50,811 nucleotides of DNA from the NCBI RefSeq assembly GCF_003666605.1, contig NZ_RCIV01000017.1, positions 1 through 50,811 on the forward strand, given 5' to 3'. The stretch's first letter is position 1. Every line of letters begins with the position of its first letter. The position numbers were made by a program, and so were the translations under genes. The notes beneath the pieces were generated by a model, which saw only the letters and a program-made list of their open reading frames with translations, was not told where the DNA came from and ran no database searches. Below are positions 16,060 to 25,004 of the stretch, piece after piece. The stretch comes from Propionibacterium australiense. Its GTDB lineage: Bacteria; Actinomycetota; Actinomycetes; Propionibacteriales; Propionibacteriaceae.

Positions 16060-16649
16060 GGCGACCACCCCCGGGCGACGAGGACCACCAGGACGGCGGC
16101 CACGGCCGGCGCGACGAGGCGTTTCGGGTTGATCCGGTCGAGCTGCTCGCGCGGGCCGGGTCCGCGGCGGACGACCATGACGAGAGCACCGAGCAGGCAG
16201 GCGACGAGGCCGACGGCGCCGGCCGGCACCGATCCTAGCGCCGGGACGGCGCCGAGGAGCGGCGCCGGGGCGGCGGGCAGGAGCCAGCAGCTCTCGCGGG
16301 TGCCGAGCACCCAGAACAGGCAGCCGAGCACGAGCGACGTGCTGGCCGCGGCGGCCGCGAGACAGTGCTCGCCGACGTCCCATTCGAGGACGATCCAGGC
16401 GGCGGTGAGCAGCCCGCCGCAACCGAGGATCCGGTCCAGGTCGCGGTCGTCGATGCGGGGCTGGCGGCGGCGGGTGAGCATGAGAGCGACCGCCAGGACG
16501 ACGCCGCCGATGCACCACAGCCAGGTCCCAGGAGGGGCGGCCGGGCGGGGCACGGCGACCCAGCAGCACACGGCGACGCCGAGTACGAGAGCGGGGTGGA
16601 CGATGAGGGAACGACGAGGGGCGGACAGCAACACGGGAGGCGGGGTCAT
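16056..16649 (-). CDS. small membrane protein, first gene of glycan operon
   Basis: The 197-residue protein starts MTPPPVLLSAPRRSLIV, with GGAAGGAGAGG upstream of ATG 16649. It has about five hydrophobic segments: near 17-35, 42-60, 82-100 (GCGGLLTAAWIVLEWDVGEHC), 102-125 and a final one at the C-terminus. A charged loop (RRRQPRIDDRDLDR) lies after the second. Cys at residues 29, 46, 80, 98, 113 and 122 are notable, but I see no known active site. An exosortase/archaeosortase identity was considered and not supported. Its stop overlaps the glycosyltransferase start, so it should act in the same pathway. Confidence 0.6.
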   Translation of the reverse strand: MTPPPVLLSAPRRSLIVHPALVLGVAVCCWVAVPRPAAPPGTWLWCIGGVVLAVALMLTRRRQPRIDDRDLDRILGCGGLLTAAWIVLEWDVGEHCLAAAAASTSLVLGCLFWVLGTRESCWLLPAAPAPLLGAVPALGSVPAGAVGLVACLLGALVMVVRRGPGPREQLDRINPKRLVAPAVAAVLVVLVARGWSP

Positions 16650-16831
16650 CACACCTCTCCTTCCATGACGACCCGTCGGGGTGGTTGCCACCGATCGGTG
16701 ACGTGCGGGAGCGGGCACCATCGAAGAACTGGGCTGTACGACAGGTGCCGACAGCCCCATGCGATGAGGCAATCGTCTCACGCAGCGGTGACGCCGGCAG
16801 GCGGCGCGGAGAGCACGAGGGGTGCGTTTCA

Positions 16832-16857
16832 AAAAATCAGTGATTCTCCTGATTTTT
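16832..16857 (-). terminator. AT-rich hairpin downstream of cutinase gene
   Basis: AAAAATCAG (16832-16840) and CTGATTTTT (16849-16857) are perfect inverted repeats with an 8-base loop, so either strand ends in a T-run. It lies about 150 bases after the stop of the minus-strand cutinase gene. It could equally be an operator; AT-rich palindromes are rare in this DNA. Confidence 0.5.
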
Positions 16858-16907
16858 GCCGGAGAGGCCTGGCCGGGGTGGGGATGGCCGGCTGGAGGGC
16901 GAGCAGT

Positions 16908-16951
16908 CCGCCGGCGTCTCGGCTGCAGGCCGCCGGCGTCTCGGCTGCAGG
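16908..16951. repeat. two tandem 22-bp repeats
   Basis: The 22-base unit starting CCGCCGGCGTCTCGG and ending GCTGCAGG occurs twice without spacer (16908-16929, 16930-16951), followed by a partial third (CCG). It lies in the gene-free stretch 16650-17009, between the cutinase stop and the AT-rich hairpin. No coding role is evident. Confidence 0.85.
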
Positions 16952-17009
16952 CCGGGGGCGTCCGGGCGTGGGCGGGCGATGCGCTACGGGCAGGCCCGCC
17001 CTGGCCGGC

Positions 17010-18218
17010 TCAGGGCTGCGCGCGATCTCGCCCGGCGCGACGTCCCGTGGGGCGGTTCTCCGCCCCGGCCCGTCCGGCCCGGCGGCGCCGGACGATGACT
17101 GCCGCAGCACCGCCGGCCAGCAGCGCCCCGGCGCAGAGCGCACCGAGAACCGCGCCACCGCGTCCGGGCCCCTCGGTGGCCGGCTGCTGCTCCTCGGCCT
17201 CGCTGGCTCGGGGCAGCCCGGTGAGTTCGGCGGTCACCGCGTCGAGCGTGCCCGGCAGGTTCTCCGGCGTGTAGGAGCCGTGCTGCGCGCCGCCCTCGGA
17301 GCGTGCGTTCTGCAGCGTCGCCGAGCTGGTGAGCACGTTCGACAGGGCATCGGCCGAGTCACAGACCGGGTCACCGGCCGTGCACACCGACCACGTCCGC
17401 GGCGCCGCCTCGCCGGGGACCGCGGCCCCCGAGCCGGTCATGGCCGAGGCGAAGGACGCGGTGTCGACCGTGCCGTCGTACAGCGCGACGACGACCTCGA
17501 CGAGGCGCTGCACCTGCGCCTGGCGGTCGCCGGTGCTGCCGGCCAGCTCCGCCTTGAGGTAGTACAGGGCCGCGGTCAGCCCGTAGGAGCGGTTCGAGGC
17601 GGTGCCGTCGAGCTCGGTGATGTTCTGCCCGTCGTAGTGCAGCGGGTTGCCGAGCAGCACGGCGCCCAGCAGATTGCCGTTGAGCGCCCCCGAGCCGAGC
17701 GCGCGGGTGGCCACCTCGGCGCCCTGGCTGTATCCCACGACGAGCAGTTTCTCGGCGGGGCAGCGCTGCGCCTCGGCCTCGGCCAGGCGTATCAGCTCTG
17801 CGGTGCCGGCCTCCACCGAGGAGACGTAGGCCGGGGCCGGCGACGACTCCTCGCCGAGCACCATGTCCTGCACCGAGGCCGTGTCGATCTCGTCGAGGGA
17901 GGTGGCGGGGTAGTCGAGGTAGGCCTGGGCCAGTCTCAGATCGGGGCGCTGCCCGTCCAGGCGTGCGGACAGCTCGGAACGCACGCCGTCCACCATGTCG
18001 CCGTAGGGCGCCTCCTGGCCCGAACCGCGGACGCCGACGAGCAGCACCTGGGCGCAGCCCTGGGTGTCGGCGGCGCTGGAGGCCACGGGCTCACCGGACC
18101 AGCCGCCGTCGGCCCTGGCCGGCGTGGCGGTCAGCGAGGCGGCGGCGAACAGGGCGGTGGCCGTCGCCGCGGCAGCCCATTTCGGCGTCGCCCGGGCGAT
18201 CCATCTGGGCATGCGCAT
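17010..18218 (-). CDS. cell-surface cutinase-family serine hydrolase
   Basis: The 402-residue protein begins MRMPRWIARATPKWAAAATATALFAAA with an ARA cleavage site near residue 37. The cutinase fold shows VLLVGVRGSGQ (oxyanion region) and the nucleophile elbow VVGYSQGAEVA (Ser about 150). A later CTAGDPVCD holds the catalytic Asp, and EGGAQHGSY probably holds the His. The C-terminus has a membrane helix (GGAVLGALCAGALLAGGAAAVIV) followed by RRRR, so the enzyme is probably tethered to the membrane. Actinobacterial members hydrolyse lipids or polyesters. ATG 18218 has AAGGAG upstream. Confidence 0.87.
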   Translation of the reverse strand: MRMPRWIARATPKWAAAATATALFAAASLTATPARADGGWSGEPVASSAADTQGCAQVLLVGVRGSGQEAPYGDMVDGVRSELSARLDGQRPDLRLAQAYLDYPATSLDEIDTASVQDMVLGEESSPAPAYVSSVEAGTAELIRLAEAEAQRCPAEKLLVVGYSQGAEVATRALGSGALNGNLLGAVLLGNPLHYDGQNITELDGTASNRSYGLTAALYYLKAELAGSTGDRQAQVQRLVEVVVALYDGTVDTASFASAMTGSGAAVPGEAAPRTWSVCTAGDPVCDSADALSNVLTSSATLQNARSEGGAQHGSYTPENLPGTLDAVTAELTGLPRASEAEEQQPATEGPGRGGAVLGALCAGALLAGGAAAVIVRRRRAGRAGAENRPTGRRAGRDRAQP

Positions 18219-18264
18219 GATCAGGGGCTCCTTCGGTGAGGTGGCGTCCCCGTCATGATCCCAC

Positions 18265-20808
18265 TCACCGGACCGCCGGCCCGTCCAACCTGCCGAAGCC
18301 GACGACATGGACGATGAGATCGTCCGCCTCGTCACAGGCGTCGAGGTCGATCGTCGCGGTGATCGACCAGTCGTGGTCGCCGTCGGGGTCGGCGATCGTC
18401 TGGTGCACCGTCCACAGGCGCCCCGTCTCGTCGATCCGCAGGAACTGCGGGCCGCGCGCGTCGGGCCCGGTGCCGATCTCGTCGTGCTCGTCCCAGTAGT
18501 CGCCCAGCGCGTCGTCCCAGTCGTCGAAGCCGAAGCTCGCCTCGGGGTCGGACGCGTTGAGCGCCGCCAGGGCCTCGACGTCGTCGTCGGCCGCCAGCTG
18601 CACCCGGCGGAACATCGCATTGCGCACCAGCACCGTGAAGGCTGCCCTGTTCGCCGACAGGGCCCGGTTCGTCTCGGCCTGCTCGGACCGCTCCGCCTCG
18701 GATGCGCCGGCGCCCAGCCGCGCCCACTCGTCGATGAGCGAGGAGTCGGTCATGCGGACGACCTGGCCGAGCCAGTCGAGGATCTCGTCGAGGGCCGGTG
18801 TGCGGGCGGCCAGCGGGACGGTCTGGCGCAGCGCCCGGTAGGCGTCCGAGAGATAGCGCAGCACGGTGCCCTCCGAGCGCTGCACCTTGTAGAAGGCGCA
18901 GTACTCACCGAAGGTCATGGCCCGCTCGTACATGTCGCGCACCACCGTCTTGGGGTGCAACGGGTACTCGGCCAGCCAGGGGCGGGTGGCCGAGAAGGAC
19001 TCGAACGCCGCCTCGAGCTCGTCGGCCAGTGGCTGCGGGTAGCTGATCTCCTCCAGGGCCGCCATGCGCTCGGAGTAGTCCATGCCGTCGGCCTTCATCT
19101 CGGCGATCGCCTCGTCGCGCTCCCGGCGCTCCTGGGCCCGCATGAGCGGCCACGGGTCCTCGAGCGTGGCCTCGATCGTGCTCACCACGTCGAGGGCGTA
19201 GTCCTCGGCCGTTGCGTCGAGCAGGTCGAGGGCGGCCATGGCGAAGGCGCTGAGCGGCTGGTTGAGCGCGAAGTCGTCCTGCAGGTCGGGGTTGAGGTCG
19301 TACCGGCGTCCGCCGGGAGTCGGCTCGGCCCGGCGGACCACGACCCCCGCCGAGATCATCGACCGGCCCAGCTGGGCGGCCCTGCGCAGCAGACGCCCGC
19401 GGATCCTGCGGTCGGTGACGCAGGCGTCGACGATGTGGGTCAGGGCCGCTCCGGTGTCCTCGTCGCGGCTGAGCAGGTTGAGCAGCATCGAGCTGGTCAC
19501 CCGCATCCGGGCGTGGAGCGTCTCGGGTACGGACTCGATGAGCTTGGTGAAGGTCTCCTCGGTGTAGTTGACGAAACCCTCCGGCGGTTTCCGCCTGCGG
19601 GTGCTCTTGAGCTTCTTCGGGTCGTCCGCGAACTTCGCGGCGAGGCGCGCGTTCTCCACCTGGTGCTCGGGGGCCTGCGCCACGACGTAGCCGATCGTGT
19701 CGAAGCCGGCCCGGCCGGCACGCCCGGCGATCTGGTGGAACTCGCGGCTGCGCAGGATGCGCTGGCGGCGGCCGTCGAACTTGCTCAGCGAGGTGAACAG
19801 CACCGTGTGGATCGGCACGTTGATGCCGACGCCGAGGGTGTCGGTGCCGCAGATGACCTTGAGCAGGCCCTGCTGGGCCAGCTGCTCGACGAGACGGCGG
19901 TACTTCGGCAGCATGCCGGCGTGGTGCACGCCGATGCCGTGGCGCAGCATCGCCGAGAGGGTGGCGCCGAACCCGGGCGCGAACCGGAACCCGCCGATGG
20001 CGCCTGCAATCTCGCGTCGCTGCTCGGTGTCGACGAGTTTGACGCTCATCAGCCCCTGGGCCTGCTCGGTGGCGAGTTTCTGGCCCGAGTGGACGATGTA
20101 GACCGGCGCCTGGCCGGTCTCGACGAGTTCACCGATCGTCTCGTGCAGGGGTGTCAGGGCCCAGTGGTAGGTGAGCGGCACCGGGCGTTCAGCGCCCGCG
20201 ACGACCGAGGTGCCGCGCCCCGACCAGGTGGTCAGGTCCCGGGACAGCCCGGTGACGTCGCCGAGCGTGGCGCTCATCACGACGAACTGGCAGCCGGGCA
20301 GCTCGGACAGGCCCACCTGCCAGGCCCAGCCGCGGTCGGGGTCGGCGATGAAGTGGAACTCGTCCATGATGACCAGGTCGATGTCGGCCTGCGAGCCCTC
20401 ACGCAGCGCGATGTTGGCCAGGATCTCGGCCGTGCAGCAGACGATCGGGGCGTCTGGGTTGACCGAGGCGTCCCCGGTGACCATGCCGACCAGGTCGGCG
20501 CCGAAGATCTCGCAGAGCGCGAAGAACTTCTCGTTGACGAGGGCCTTGATCGGGGCGGTGTAGTAACTGCGGCCACGCGCGGCGAGGGTGACGAAGTGCG
20601 CCGCCGTGGCGATCATCGACTTGCCCGAGCCGGTCGGTGTGGTGACGATCGCGTTGTCGCCGGCCAGCAGCGCCATGAGCGCCTCGCTCTGGTGCGGGTA
20701 CAGCGACAGCCCCAGCCCGGCGGTCCAGCGGTCGAAGGCGTCGAAGAGCGCGTCCGGGTCGTGGGCCAGCGGGCCGGTGGGCAGCAGATCGGTCAGTGTC
20801 CGGGTCAT
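18265..20808 (-). CDS. DEAD/DEAH (Ski2-like) helicase with DUF3516
   Basis: The 847-residue protein carries RecA domain 1 (Walker A TPTGSGKS near residue 60, DEFH box in VIMDEFHFIADPD, motif III MSATLG) and domain 2 (GVHHAGMLPKYRR, GTDTLGVGINVP, QIAGRAGRAG). The C-terminal half (about 390-847) is the DUF3516 region typical of actinobacterial members. It is an ATP-dependent RNA or DNA helicase; the substrate is unproven, but resemblance to Ski2/Mtr4 suggests RNA turnover. A TAGACT hexamer ends 9 bases before ATG 20808, so the transcript has almost no leader. Confidence 0.92.
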   Translation of the reverse strand: MTRTLTDLLPTGPLAHDPDALFDAFDRWTAGLGLSLYPHQSEALMALLAGDNAIVTTPTGSGKSMIATAAHFVTLAARGRSYYTAPIKALVNEKFFALCEIFGADLVGMVTGDASVNPDAPIVCCTAEILANIALREGSQADIDLVIMDEFHFIADPDRGWAWQVGLSELPGCQFVVMSATLGDVTGLSRDLTTWSGRGTSVVAGAERPVPLTYHWALTPLHETIGELVETGQAPVYIVHSGQKLATEQAQGLMSVKLVDTEQRREIAGAIGGFRFAPGFGATLSAMLRHGIGVHHAGMLPKYRRLVEQLAQQGLLKVICGTDTLGVGINVPIHTVLFTSLSKFDGRRQRILRSREFHQIAGRAGRAGFDTIGYVVAQAPEHQVENARLAAKFADDPKKLKSTRRRKPPEGFVNYTEETFTKLIESVPETLHARMRVTSSMLLNLLSRDEDTGAALTHIVDACVTDRRIRGRLLRRAAQLGRSMISAGVVVRRAEPTPGGRRYDLNPDLQDDFALNQPLSAFAMAALDLLDATAEDYALDVVSTIEATLEDPWPLMRAQERRERDEAIAEMKADGMDYSERMAALEEISYPQPLADELEAAFESFSATRPWLAEYPLHPKTVVRDMYERAMTFGEYCAFYKVQRSEGTVLRYLSDAYRALRQTVPLAARTPALDEILDWLGQVVRMTDSSLIDEWARLGAGASEAERSEQAETNRALSANRAAFTVLVRNAMFRRVQLAADDDVEALAALNASDPEASFGFDDWDDALGDYWDEHDEIGTGPDARGPQFLRIDETGRLWTVHQTIADPDGDHDWSITATIDLDACDEADDLIVHVVGFGRLDGPAVR

Positions 20809-20817
20809 CGTGGGCCC

Positions 20818-20985
20818 AGTCTAGGGGCGCTCCGGGTGCCGGGCTCGAGCGCCTGATCGGCCGGCCCGGGCGCCGCCTGTCGAGGCATCCTGCCTCGCCT
20901 GGGGCGAGCCGGGGGCAGCAGATGTCGTCGTGCGGTCGCCGGTCCGTTTCCCGGCCGGGCTGCGGGCTGGGGCGGCGCCTAGAAT
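20818..20985. promoter_or_regulatory. divergent leaderless-type promoters
   Basis: On the minus strand TAGACT (20818-20823) ends 9 bases before the helicase ATG. On the plus strand TAGAAT (20980-20985) ends 7 bases before the GTG at 20993. Transcription normally starts about 7 bases after a -10 hexamer, so the plus-strand mRNA should begin at its GTG. No ribosome site is present at either start. Recognisable -35 elements are not obvious. Confidence 0.6.
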
Positions 20986-20992
20986 CATCCCC

Positions 20993-21649
20993 GTGAGCGA
21001 GATGACCGAGGCCCGGGAGCAGCCCGCCGCGCCTGCGCCGCTGCCGCGCGAGCTGGAACTGGTCAGGGCACTGGTCGTCCTGCCGGACAAGGGTCTCGAC
21101 AGGCTCATGCCGGTCATCGAGGTGCTCGTCCAGGAGAAACTGGGCGTCATGGCCGTCGACCTCGGCGGCGAGGACTCGTCGGCGCTGTTCCCGCTGTACG
21201 CGTTCCGTGCCTGCCTGGGTGCGGCAGGGGTGACCACGGCCGGTGACGCACGCCGCGCGGTCGAGCTTGGTGCGGCGTTCGCGTTGTGTCCCGATCCCGA
21301 CGACGAGACGCTCGACGTGCTGCGCGCCGGCGGGGTCCCGGTGATCTGCGAGGCGCTCACCCCCGTCGAGATCCGCGCCGCCTGGCGCCGCGGCGTCGCC
21401 GCCGTCGAGATACGGCCCGCGGACGTGATGGGGGACCGCTATCCCAGGGCGCTGCCGCCGATGGTGCCCGGGGTGCGTCTCATCGCCAGCGCCCAGGAGA
21501 TCCCCACGGCACGCAAGTGGCTGAATGAGGGGGCGGTTGCCGCCGATGTCACCGAGCCGATTCTTTCTCGGGTGTTCGTCTCGGGCGATCACGCCTCGCT
21601 GCGCAAGCGCGCCGCGGCGGCGGTCCAGCAGCTGAGCCGCCATCACTAG
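20993..21649 (+). CDS. KDPG/KHG aldolase-like protein lacking catalytic lysine
   Basis: The 218-residue protein (GTG start, VSEMTEAREQ) matches the class I KDPG aldolase barrel in order: RALVVLPDKGLDRLMPVIEVLVQEKLGVMAVDL, GAAGVTTAGDARRAVELGAAFALCP, AGGVPVICEALTPVEIRAAWRRG, VAAVEIRPADVMGD and PGVRLIAS. In true enzymes the last-but-one reads VKxFPA with the Schiff-base Lys; here it is VEIRPA. The upstream E-x-T-x-R of the active site is also absent (VMAVDLGG). It therefore either lacks aldolase activity or uses other residues. It stands alone, divergent from the helicase. Confidence 0.72.
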   Translation: MSEMTEAREQPAAPAPLPRELELVRALVVLPDKGLDRLMPVIEVLVQEKLGVMAVDLGGEDSSALFPLYAFRACLGAAGVTTAGDARRAVELGAAFALCPDPDDETLDVLRAGGVPVICEALTPVEIRAAWRRGVAAVEIRPADVMGDRYPRALPPMVPGVRLIASAQEIPTARKWLNEGAVAADVTEPILSRVFVSGDHASLRKRAAAAVQQLSRHH

Positions 21650-21686
21650 GGGCGATGCTTCTCGGGGCTGCCTCAGGGAACCCCGA

Positions 21687-21796
21687 TTCTCTCAGGAAGG
21701 CCATACGGTTCCCCGGCTCGGGAGGCGTGGCCGGCCGGCTGATTCTGAGATTCTCGGCAACCGAAGTTGAAGTTTTCTCAGGAACTCACATATGGT
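21687..21796 (+). promoter_or_regulatory. promoter region of NlpC/P60 gene
   Basis: TTGAAG (21767-21772) and TATGGT (21791-21796) are spaced 18 bases and make a plausible sigma-70 promoter. CTCAGGAA occurs twice (about 21687 and 21777), the second copy inside the spacer. An inverted repeat GGGAACC/GGTTCCC lies further upstream (about 21676-21717). A cyclic-di-AMP riboswitch is often found before such genes; I could not recognise its conserved core here. Confidence 0.4.
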
Positions 21797-21857
21797 GGGT
21801 CCCGGTCGGTGCGAGAGCACTGATCATTCCCTGACCATCACAGAGAACGAGGAAGCC

Positions 21858-22793
21858 GTGACTGCACGCCGAGCTCTGCTGAACGACGACACCACCGAGA
21901 TCGAGATCGTCGAGACTGCTGAACCCGCTGCCACCCCACGTCGCGCCGTGATGCCGTCCCTCGCCGAGATGGCCGTCGCGTCCGCCGACTCGCGGGACAC
22001 CACCACCCTGCACGCCGTCGGCGACGCCAAGGTCGCCCCGGTCAAGAGCCGTCGCCGCTTCGTGGCCCCGGTCACCGCGGTCGCCGCGGCCTCGGCCATC
22101 GGCGTCATCTCCACCCTCGTTCCCGCCGCTGCGGCGCCGAACCCGTCCGCCGATGACGGCACCCTCTTCCAGTCCAACGCCCTCGCAGCGGTCGAGGAGA
22201 GCAGGAACGCCGACGACGCCCTCAACGGCAGTATCGGTGACCTTGCCGCCCTGAAGGATGAGGCCAACTCCGCCGCCGCAGGTGCCGCCGCCAACGCGGC
22301 CGCCAGCGAGCAGCAGAAGAAGGAGGAGGCCGAGAAGGCCGCCGCTGCCGCCCTCGCCGAGCAGGAGGCCGCGACCTCCAATACGGCCACCACCACCGCC
22401 GGAGGCGGCTCGACCGCATCAGCTCCCTCGGTCACCGCATCCAGCGCCTCCGCCCAGGCGGCTGTCGATTTCGCCCTCGCCCAGCTCGGCAAGCCCTACG
22501 TGTACGGCGCCAGCGGCCCCAGCGGTTACGACTGCTCGGGCCTCATGATGGCCGCCTACGCATCCGCCGGCGTCTCGATCCCCCGAACCAGCCAGGCGCA
22601 GATGGCCGGTCTCACCTCGGTCTCCCTCAGCAACCTGCAGCCCGGCGACCTCGTCTTCTTCTACGGCGGCAGCCACGTCGGCATGTACATCGGCAACGGC
22701 CAGGTCGTTCATGCCCCCACCGAGGGCGATGTCGTCAAGATCGCCGACATGAACTCCATGGGCCCCACCAGTGCGGCGCGTGTCGCCGGATGA
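21858..22793 (+). CDS. secreted NlpC/P60 peptidoglycan hydrolase
   Basis: The 311-residue protein (GTG 21858, GAGGAAG upstream) has an unusually long N-terminus of about 70 residues before the signal helix ([29 protein letters not shown]). A helical, Ala/Glu/Lys-rich segment follows (residues about 100-175, coiled-coil-like with [20 protein letters not shown]), then a Thr/Ser/Gly linker and a C-terminal NlpC/P60 domain. The catalytic Cys is in [12 protein letters not shown] and the His in [11 protein letters not shown]; a further HAP motif follows. It should cleave the D-glutamyl-diamino-acid link in cell-wall stem peptides. Likely an RipA/Cgp-type cell-separation enzyme. Confidence 0.9.
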   Translation: MTARRALLNDDTTEIEIVETAEPAATPRRAVMPSLAEMAVASADSRDTTTLHAVGDAKVAPVKSRRRFVAPVTAVAAASAIGVISTLVPAAAAPNPSADDGTLFQSNALAAVEESRNADDALNGSIGDLAALKDEANSAAAGAAANAAASEQQKKEEAEKAAAAALAEQEAATSNTATTTAGGGSTASAPSVTASSASAQAAVDFALAQLGKPYVYGASGPSGYDCSGLMMAAYASAGVSIPRTSQAQMAGLTSVSLSNLQPGDLVFFYGGSHVGMYIGNGQVVHAPTEGDVVKIADMNSMGPTSAARVAG

Positions 22794-22863
22794 CCGCGCG
22801 AAAAAATACGTCGATGTCCGCAGCCCCGGCTGCGGATGTCGCCGTTAACACAGCTCCGCGCCG

Positions 22864-22869
22864 TAGGCT
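22864..22869 (+). promoter_or_regulatory. -10 hexamer of leaderless pgi transcript
   Basis: TAGGCT ends exactly 7 bases before ATG 22877, the same geometry as TAGAAT at 20980 and TAGTCT before sbcD. No ribosome site precedes the ATG. A perfect 9-pair hairpin (TCCGCAGCC/GGCTGCGGA, 22817-22836) lies between it and the NlpC stop and probably ends the upstream transcript. Confidence 0.55.
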
Positions 22870-22876
22870 GAGCCCC

Positions 22877-24553
22877 ATGAACTCCTCACCTGTTGATCCC
22901 ACGACCACTGGTGCATGGGCTGAGCTCAGCCGCCTGCACGGCGAATTGTCCGTCGACTTCCGTGCCTGGTTCGCCGACGACCCGCAGCGTGCCGAGAATT
23001 ACACGTTGCGCGCCGGCGATCTGCTCGTCGACCTGTCGAAGAACTACCTCACGCCCGCCGTGCGCGACGCCCTCGTCCGTCTCGGTGAGCAGGTGGGGCT
23101 CGAGGCCCGCCGTGACGCGATGTACGCCGGCGAGCACATCAACACCACCGAGAACCGTGCGGTGCTGCACACGGCCCTGCGGCTGCCCGCCACCGAGACG
23201 CTCGCCGTCGACGGGGTGGACGTCGTAGCCCAGGTGCACGAGGTGCTCGACCGCGAGATCGCCTTCGCCGAGAAGGTCCGTTCCGGCGAGTGGACGGGCG
23301 TCACCGGCAAGCCGATCACCACGGTGATCAACATCGGCATCGGCGGCTCCGATCTCGGCCCCGTCATGGTCTACGAGGCGCTGAAGCCCTACAAGGCCGA
23401 TCGCATCGAGTGCCGCTACATCTCGAACATCGATCCCACGGACATGTACGAGAAGACGAAGGACGTCGACCCCGAGACGGTGCTGTTCATCGTCGCGTCG
23501 AAGACCTTCACCACGCTCGAGACCATGACGAACGCGCGGATGGCCAAGAACTGGCTGATCAACTCGCTCGAGAACGCGGGCGCCATCGAGTCCACCACCG
23601 CCGCCCGCGAGGAGGCCACGGCCAAGCACTTCGTGGCCGTCTCGACGGCCCTGGACAAGGTCGCCGAGTTCGGTATCGACCCGGCGAACGCCTTCGGCTT
23701 CTGGAACTGGGTCGGCGGGCGCTACTCCGTCGACTCGGCGGTCGGCCTGTCGAACCTCATCGCCATCGGCCCCGAGAACTGGCGCGCCTTCCTCGACGGC
23801 TTCCACGAGATGGACGAGCACTTCGCCACGGCGCCGCTGGCCGAGAACGTGCCGGCCCTCATGGGCCTGCTCAACGTCTTCTACGCGAACTTCTACGGCG
23901 CCCAGTCGCACGCCGTACTGCCGTACTCGCAGTACCTGCACCGCTTCCCGGCGTACCTGCAGCAGCTCACGATGGAGTCCAACGGCAAGTCGACCCGCTG
24001 GGACGCCAGCGCCGTCGTGAGCCAGACCGGCGAGGTCTTCTGGGGCGAGCCGGGCACCAACGGTCAGCACGCCTTCTACCAGCTGCTGCACCAGGGCACC
24101 CGCATCGTCCCGTCCGACTTCATCGGTTTCGCCAACCCGGCCCACGCCCTGCACGAGGGCGGTCACGACGTGCACGCGCTGTTCATGTCGAACTACTTCG
24201 CCCAGACCAAGGCCCTGGCCTTCGGCAAGACGGCCGACGAGGTGCGTGCCGAGGGCTGCGACGAGGCCATCGTCCCGGCCCGCGTGTTCAGCGGCAACCG
24301 TCCGACCACCTCGATCCTGGCCCCCGAGCTCAGCCCGAGGGTGCTCGGCGAACTCATCGCCCTGTACGAGCACATCACCTTCACCGAAGGCGTCGTGTGG
24401 GGCATCAACTCCTTCGACCAGTGGGGCGTCGAGCTCGGCAAGAAGCTCGCCCTGCAGATCGCGCCGGCCCTCGGCGGCGACGAGCAGGCGCTGGACGACC
24501 AGGACGGCTCCACGCGCAGCCTCATCGAGAACTACCTGCGCATGCGCAGCTGA
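22877..24553 (+). CDS. pgi: glucose-6-phosphate isomerase
   Basis: The 558-residue protein is full length for the eukaryote/E. coli-like isomerase. It interconverts glucose 6-phosphate and fructose 6-phosphate in glycolysis and gluconeogenesis. Signatures are [13 protein letters not shown] (phosphate-binding), [32 protein letters not shown] (catalytic Glu), [12 protein letters not shown] (catalytic His) and [12 protein letters not shown] (catalytic Lys). The start is ATG 22877 ([14 protein letters not shown]); an in-frame ATG at 22790 would add 29 residues with no family match. The transcript is predicted to be leaderless. Confidence 0.97.
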   Translation: MNSSPVDPTTTGAWAELSRLHGELSVDFRAWFADDPQRAENYTLRAGDLLVDLSKNYLTPAVRDALVRLGEQVGLEARRDAMYAGEHINTTENRAVLHTALRLPATETLAVDGVDVVAQVHEVLDREIAFAEKVRSGEWTGVTGKPITTVINIGIGGSDLGPVMVYEALKPYKADRIECRYISNIDPTDMYEKTKDVDPETVLFIVASKTFTTLETMTNARMAKNWLINSLENAGAIESTTAAREEATAKHFVAVSTALDKVAEFGIDPANAFGFWNWVGGRYSVDSAVGLSNLIAIGPENWRAFLDGFHEMDEHFATAPLAENVPALMGLLNVFYANFYGAQSHAVLPYSQYLHRFPAYLQQLTMESNGKSTRWDASAVVSQTGEVFWGEPGTNGQHAFYQLLHQGTRIVPSDFIGFANPAHALHEGGHDVHALFMSNYFAQTKALAFGKTADEVRAEGCDEAIVPARVFSGNRPTTSILAPELSPRVLGELIALYEHITFTEGVVWGINSFDQWGVELGKKLALQIAPALGGDEQALDDQDGSTRSLIENYLRMRS

Positions 24554-24818
24554 TCTTTTGGTGCCGTTCGATCCCCAGGAGTTGCTGCTCGGTCTCCGGA
24601 GAAGACCCAAGGCGCTCCATTGGGGGCTCGATCGGCCGTGCTGACTGATTCGACCGAGACCCGGTGCGAGTGCGGGTCGTATGACTGCCTCGTGGCCTTT
24701 CGGTCGCGCCCAATGGCCGGCCCCACGGTTCCTCACCCGCGCGAACCAGAATCGCGAGAAAGGCCTCGCCCTCGTCGGTGCCGATGGATACGATCATCTT
24801 GAGGGGAGGAGTAGCGCC
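24554..24818. other. intergenic region after pgi
   Basis: About 265 bases without a supported gene. It contains the ribosome site GAGGGGAGGA (24801-24810) of the next small gene. I see no clear terminator for pgi; a weak GGTCTCCGGAGAAGACC hairpin lies near 24591. Confidence 0.4.
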
Positions 24819-25004
24819 ATGAATGAGGACAAGACTGCTCAGACTCCTGTGCTGCGGGATCCTCGCACTTGTGCAGAGTCGGACGGGAAGAGCGAGATCA
24901 GTTGGCAGGACCAGGTGAGGATGGCGAGGGAGGCCCGCCGCCAAGGGGCACGGCTTCGGGAGGGCAAGCCGAGGAGCTTCCGCCCGGTGGTGGGCAGGAT
25001 CTGA
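24819..25004 (+). CDS. small protein upstream of SDH-type proteinase
   Basis: The 61-residue protein starts MNEDKTAQTPVLRDPR, with a strong GAGGGGAGGA ribosome site. It has an acidic, Cys-containing N-terminal half and a very basic C-terminal half (QVRMAREARRQGARLREGKPRSFRP). Its TGA overlaps the ATG of the proteinase reading frame (TGATG), so the two are translationally coupled. I do not recognise the family. It may regulate or assist the proteinase, which is inference from the overlap only. Confidence 0.6.
   Translation: MNEDKTAQTPVLRDPRTCAESDGKSEISWQDQVRMAREARRQGARLREGKPRSFRPVVGRI

Noticed and set aside
16056-16649. Exosortase/archaeosortase identity for the small membrane protein
   Set aside because: No Cys...Arg...His catalytic pattern in membrane helices could be found.
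21650-21857. Cyclic-di-AMP riboswitch before the NlpC/P60 gene
   Set aside because: Expected from gene context, but I could not identify the conserved core sequence or pairing.
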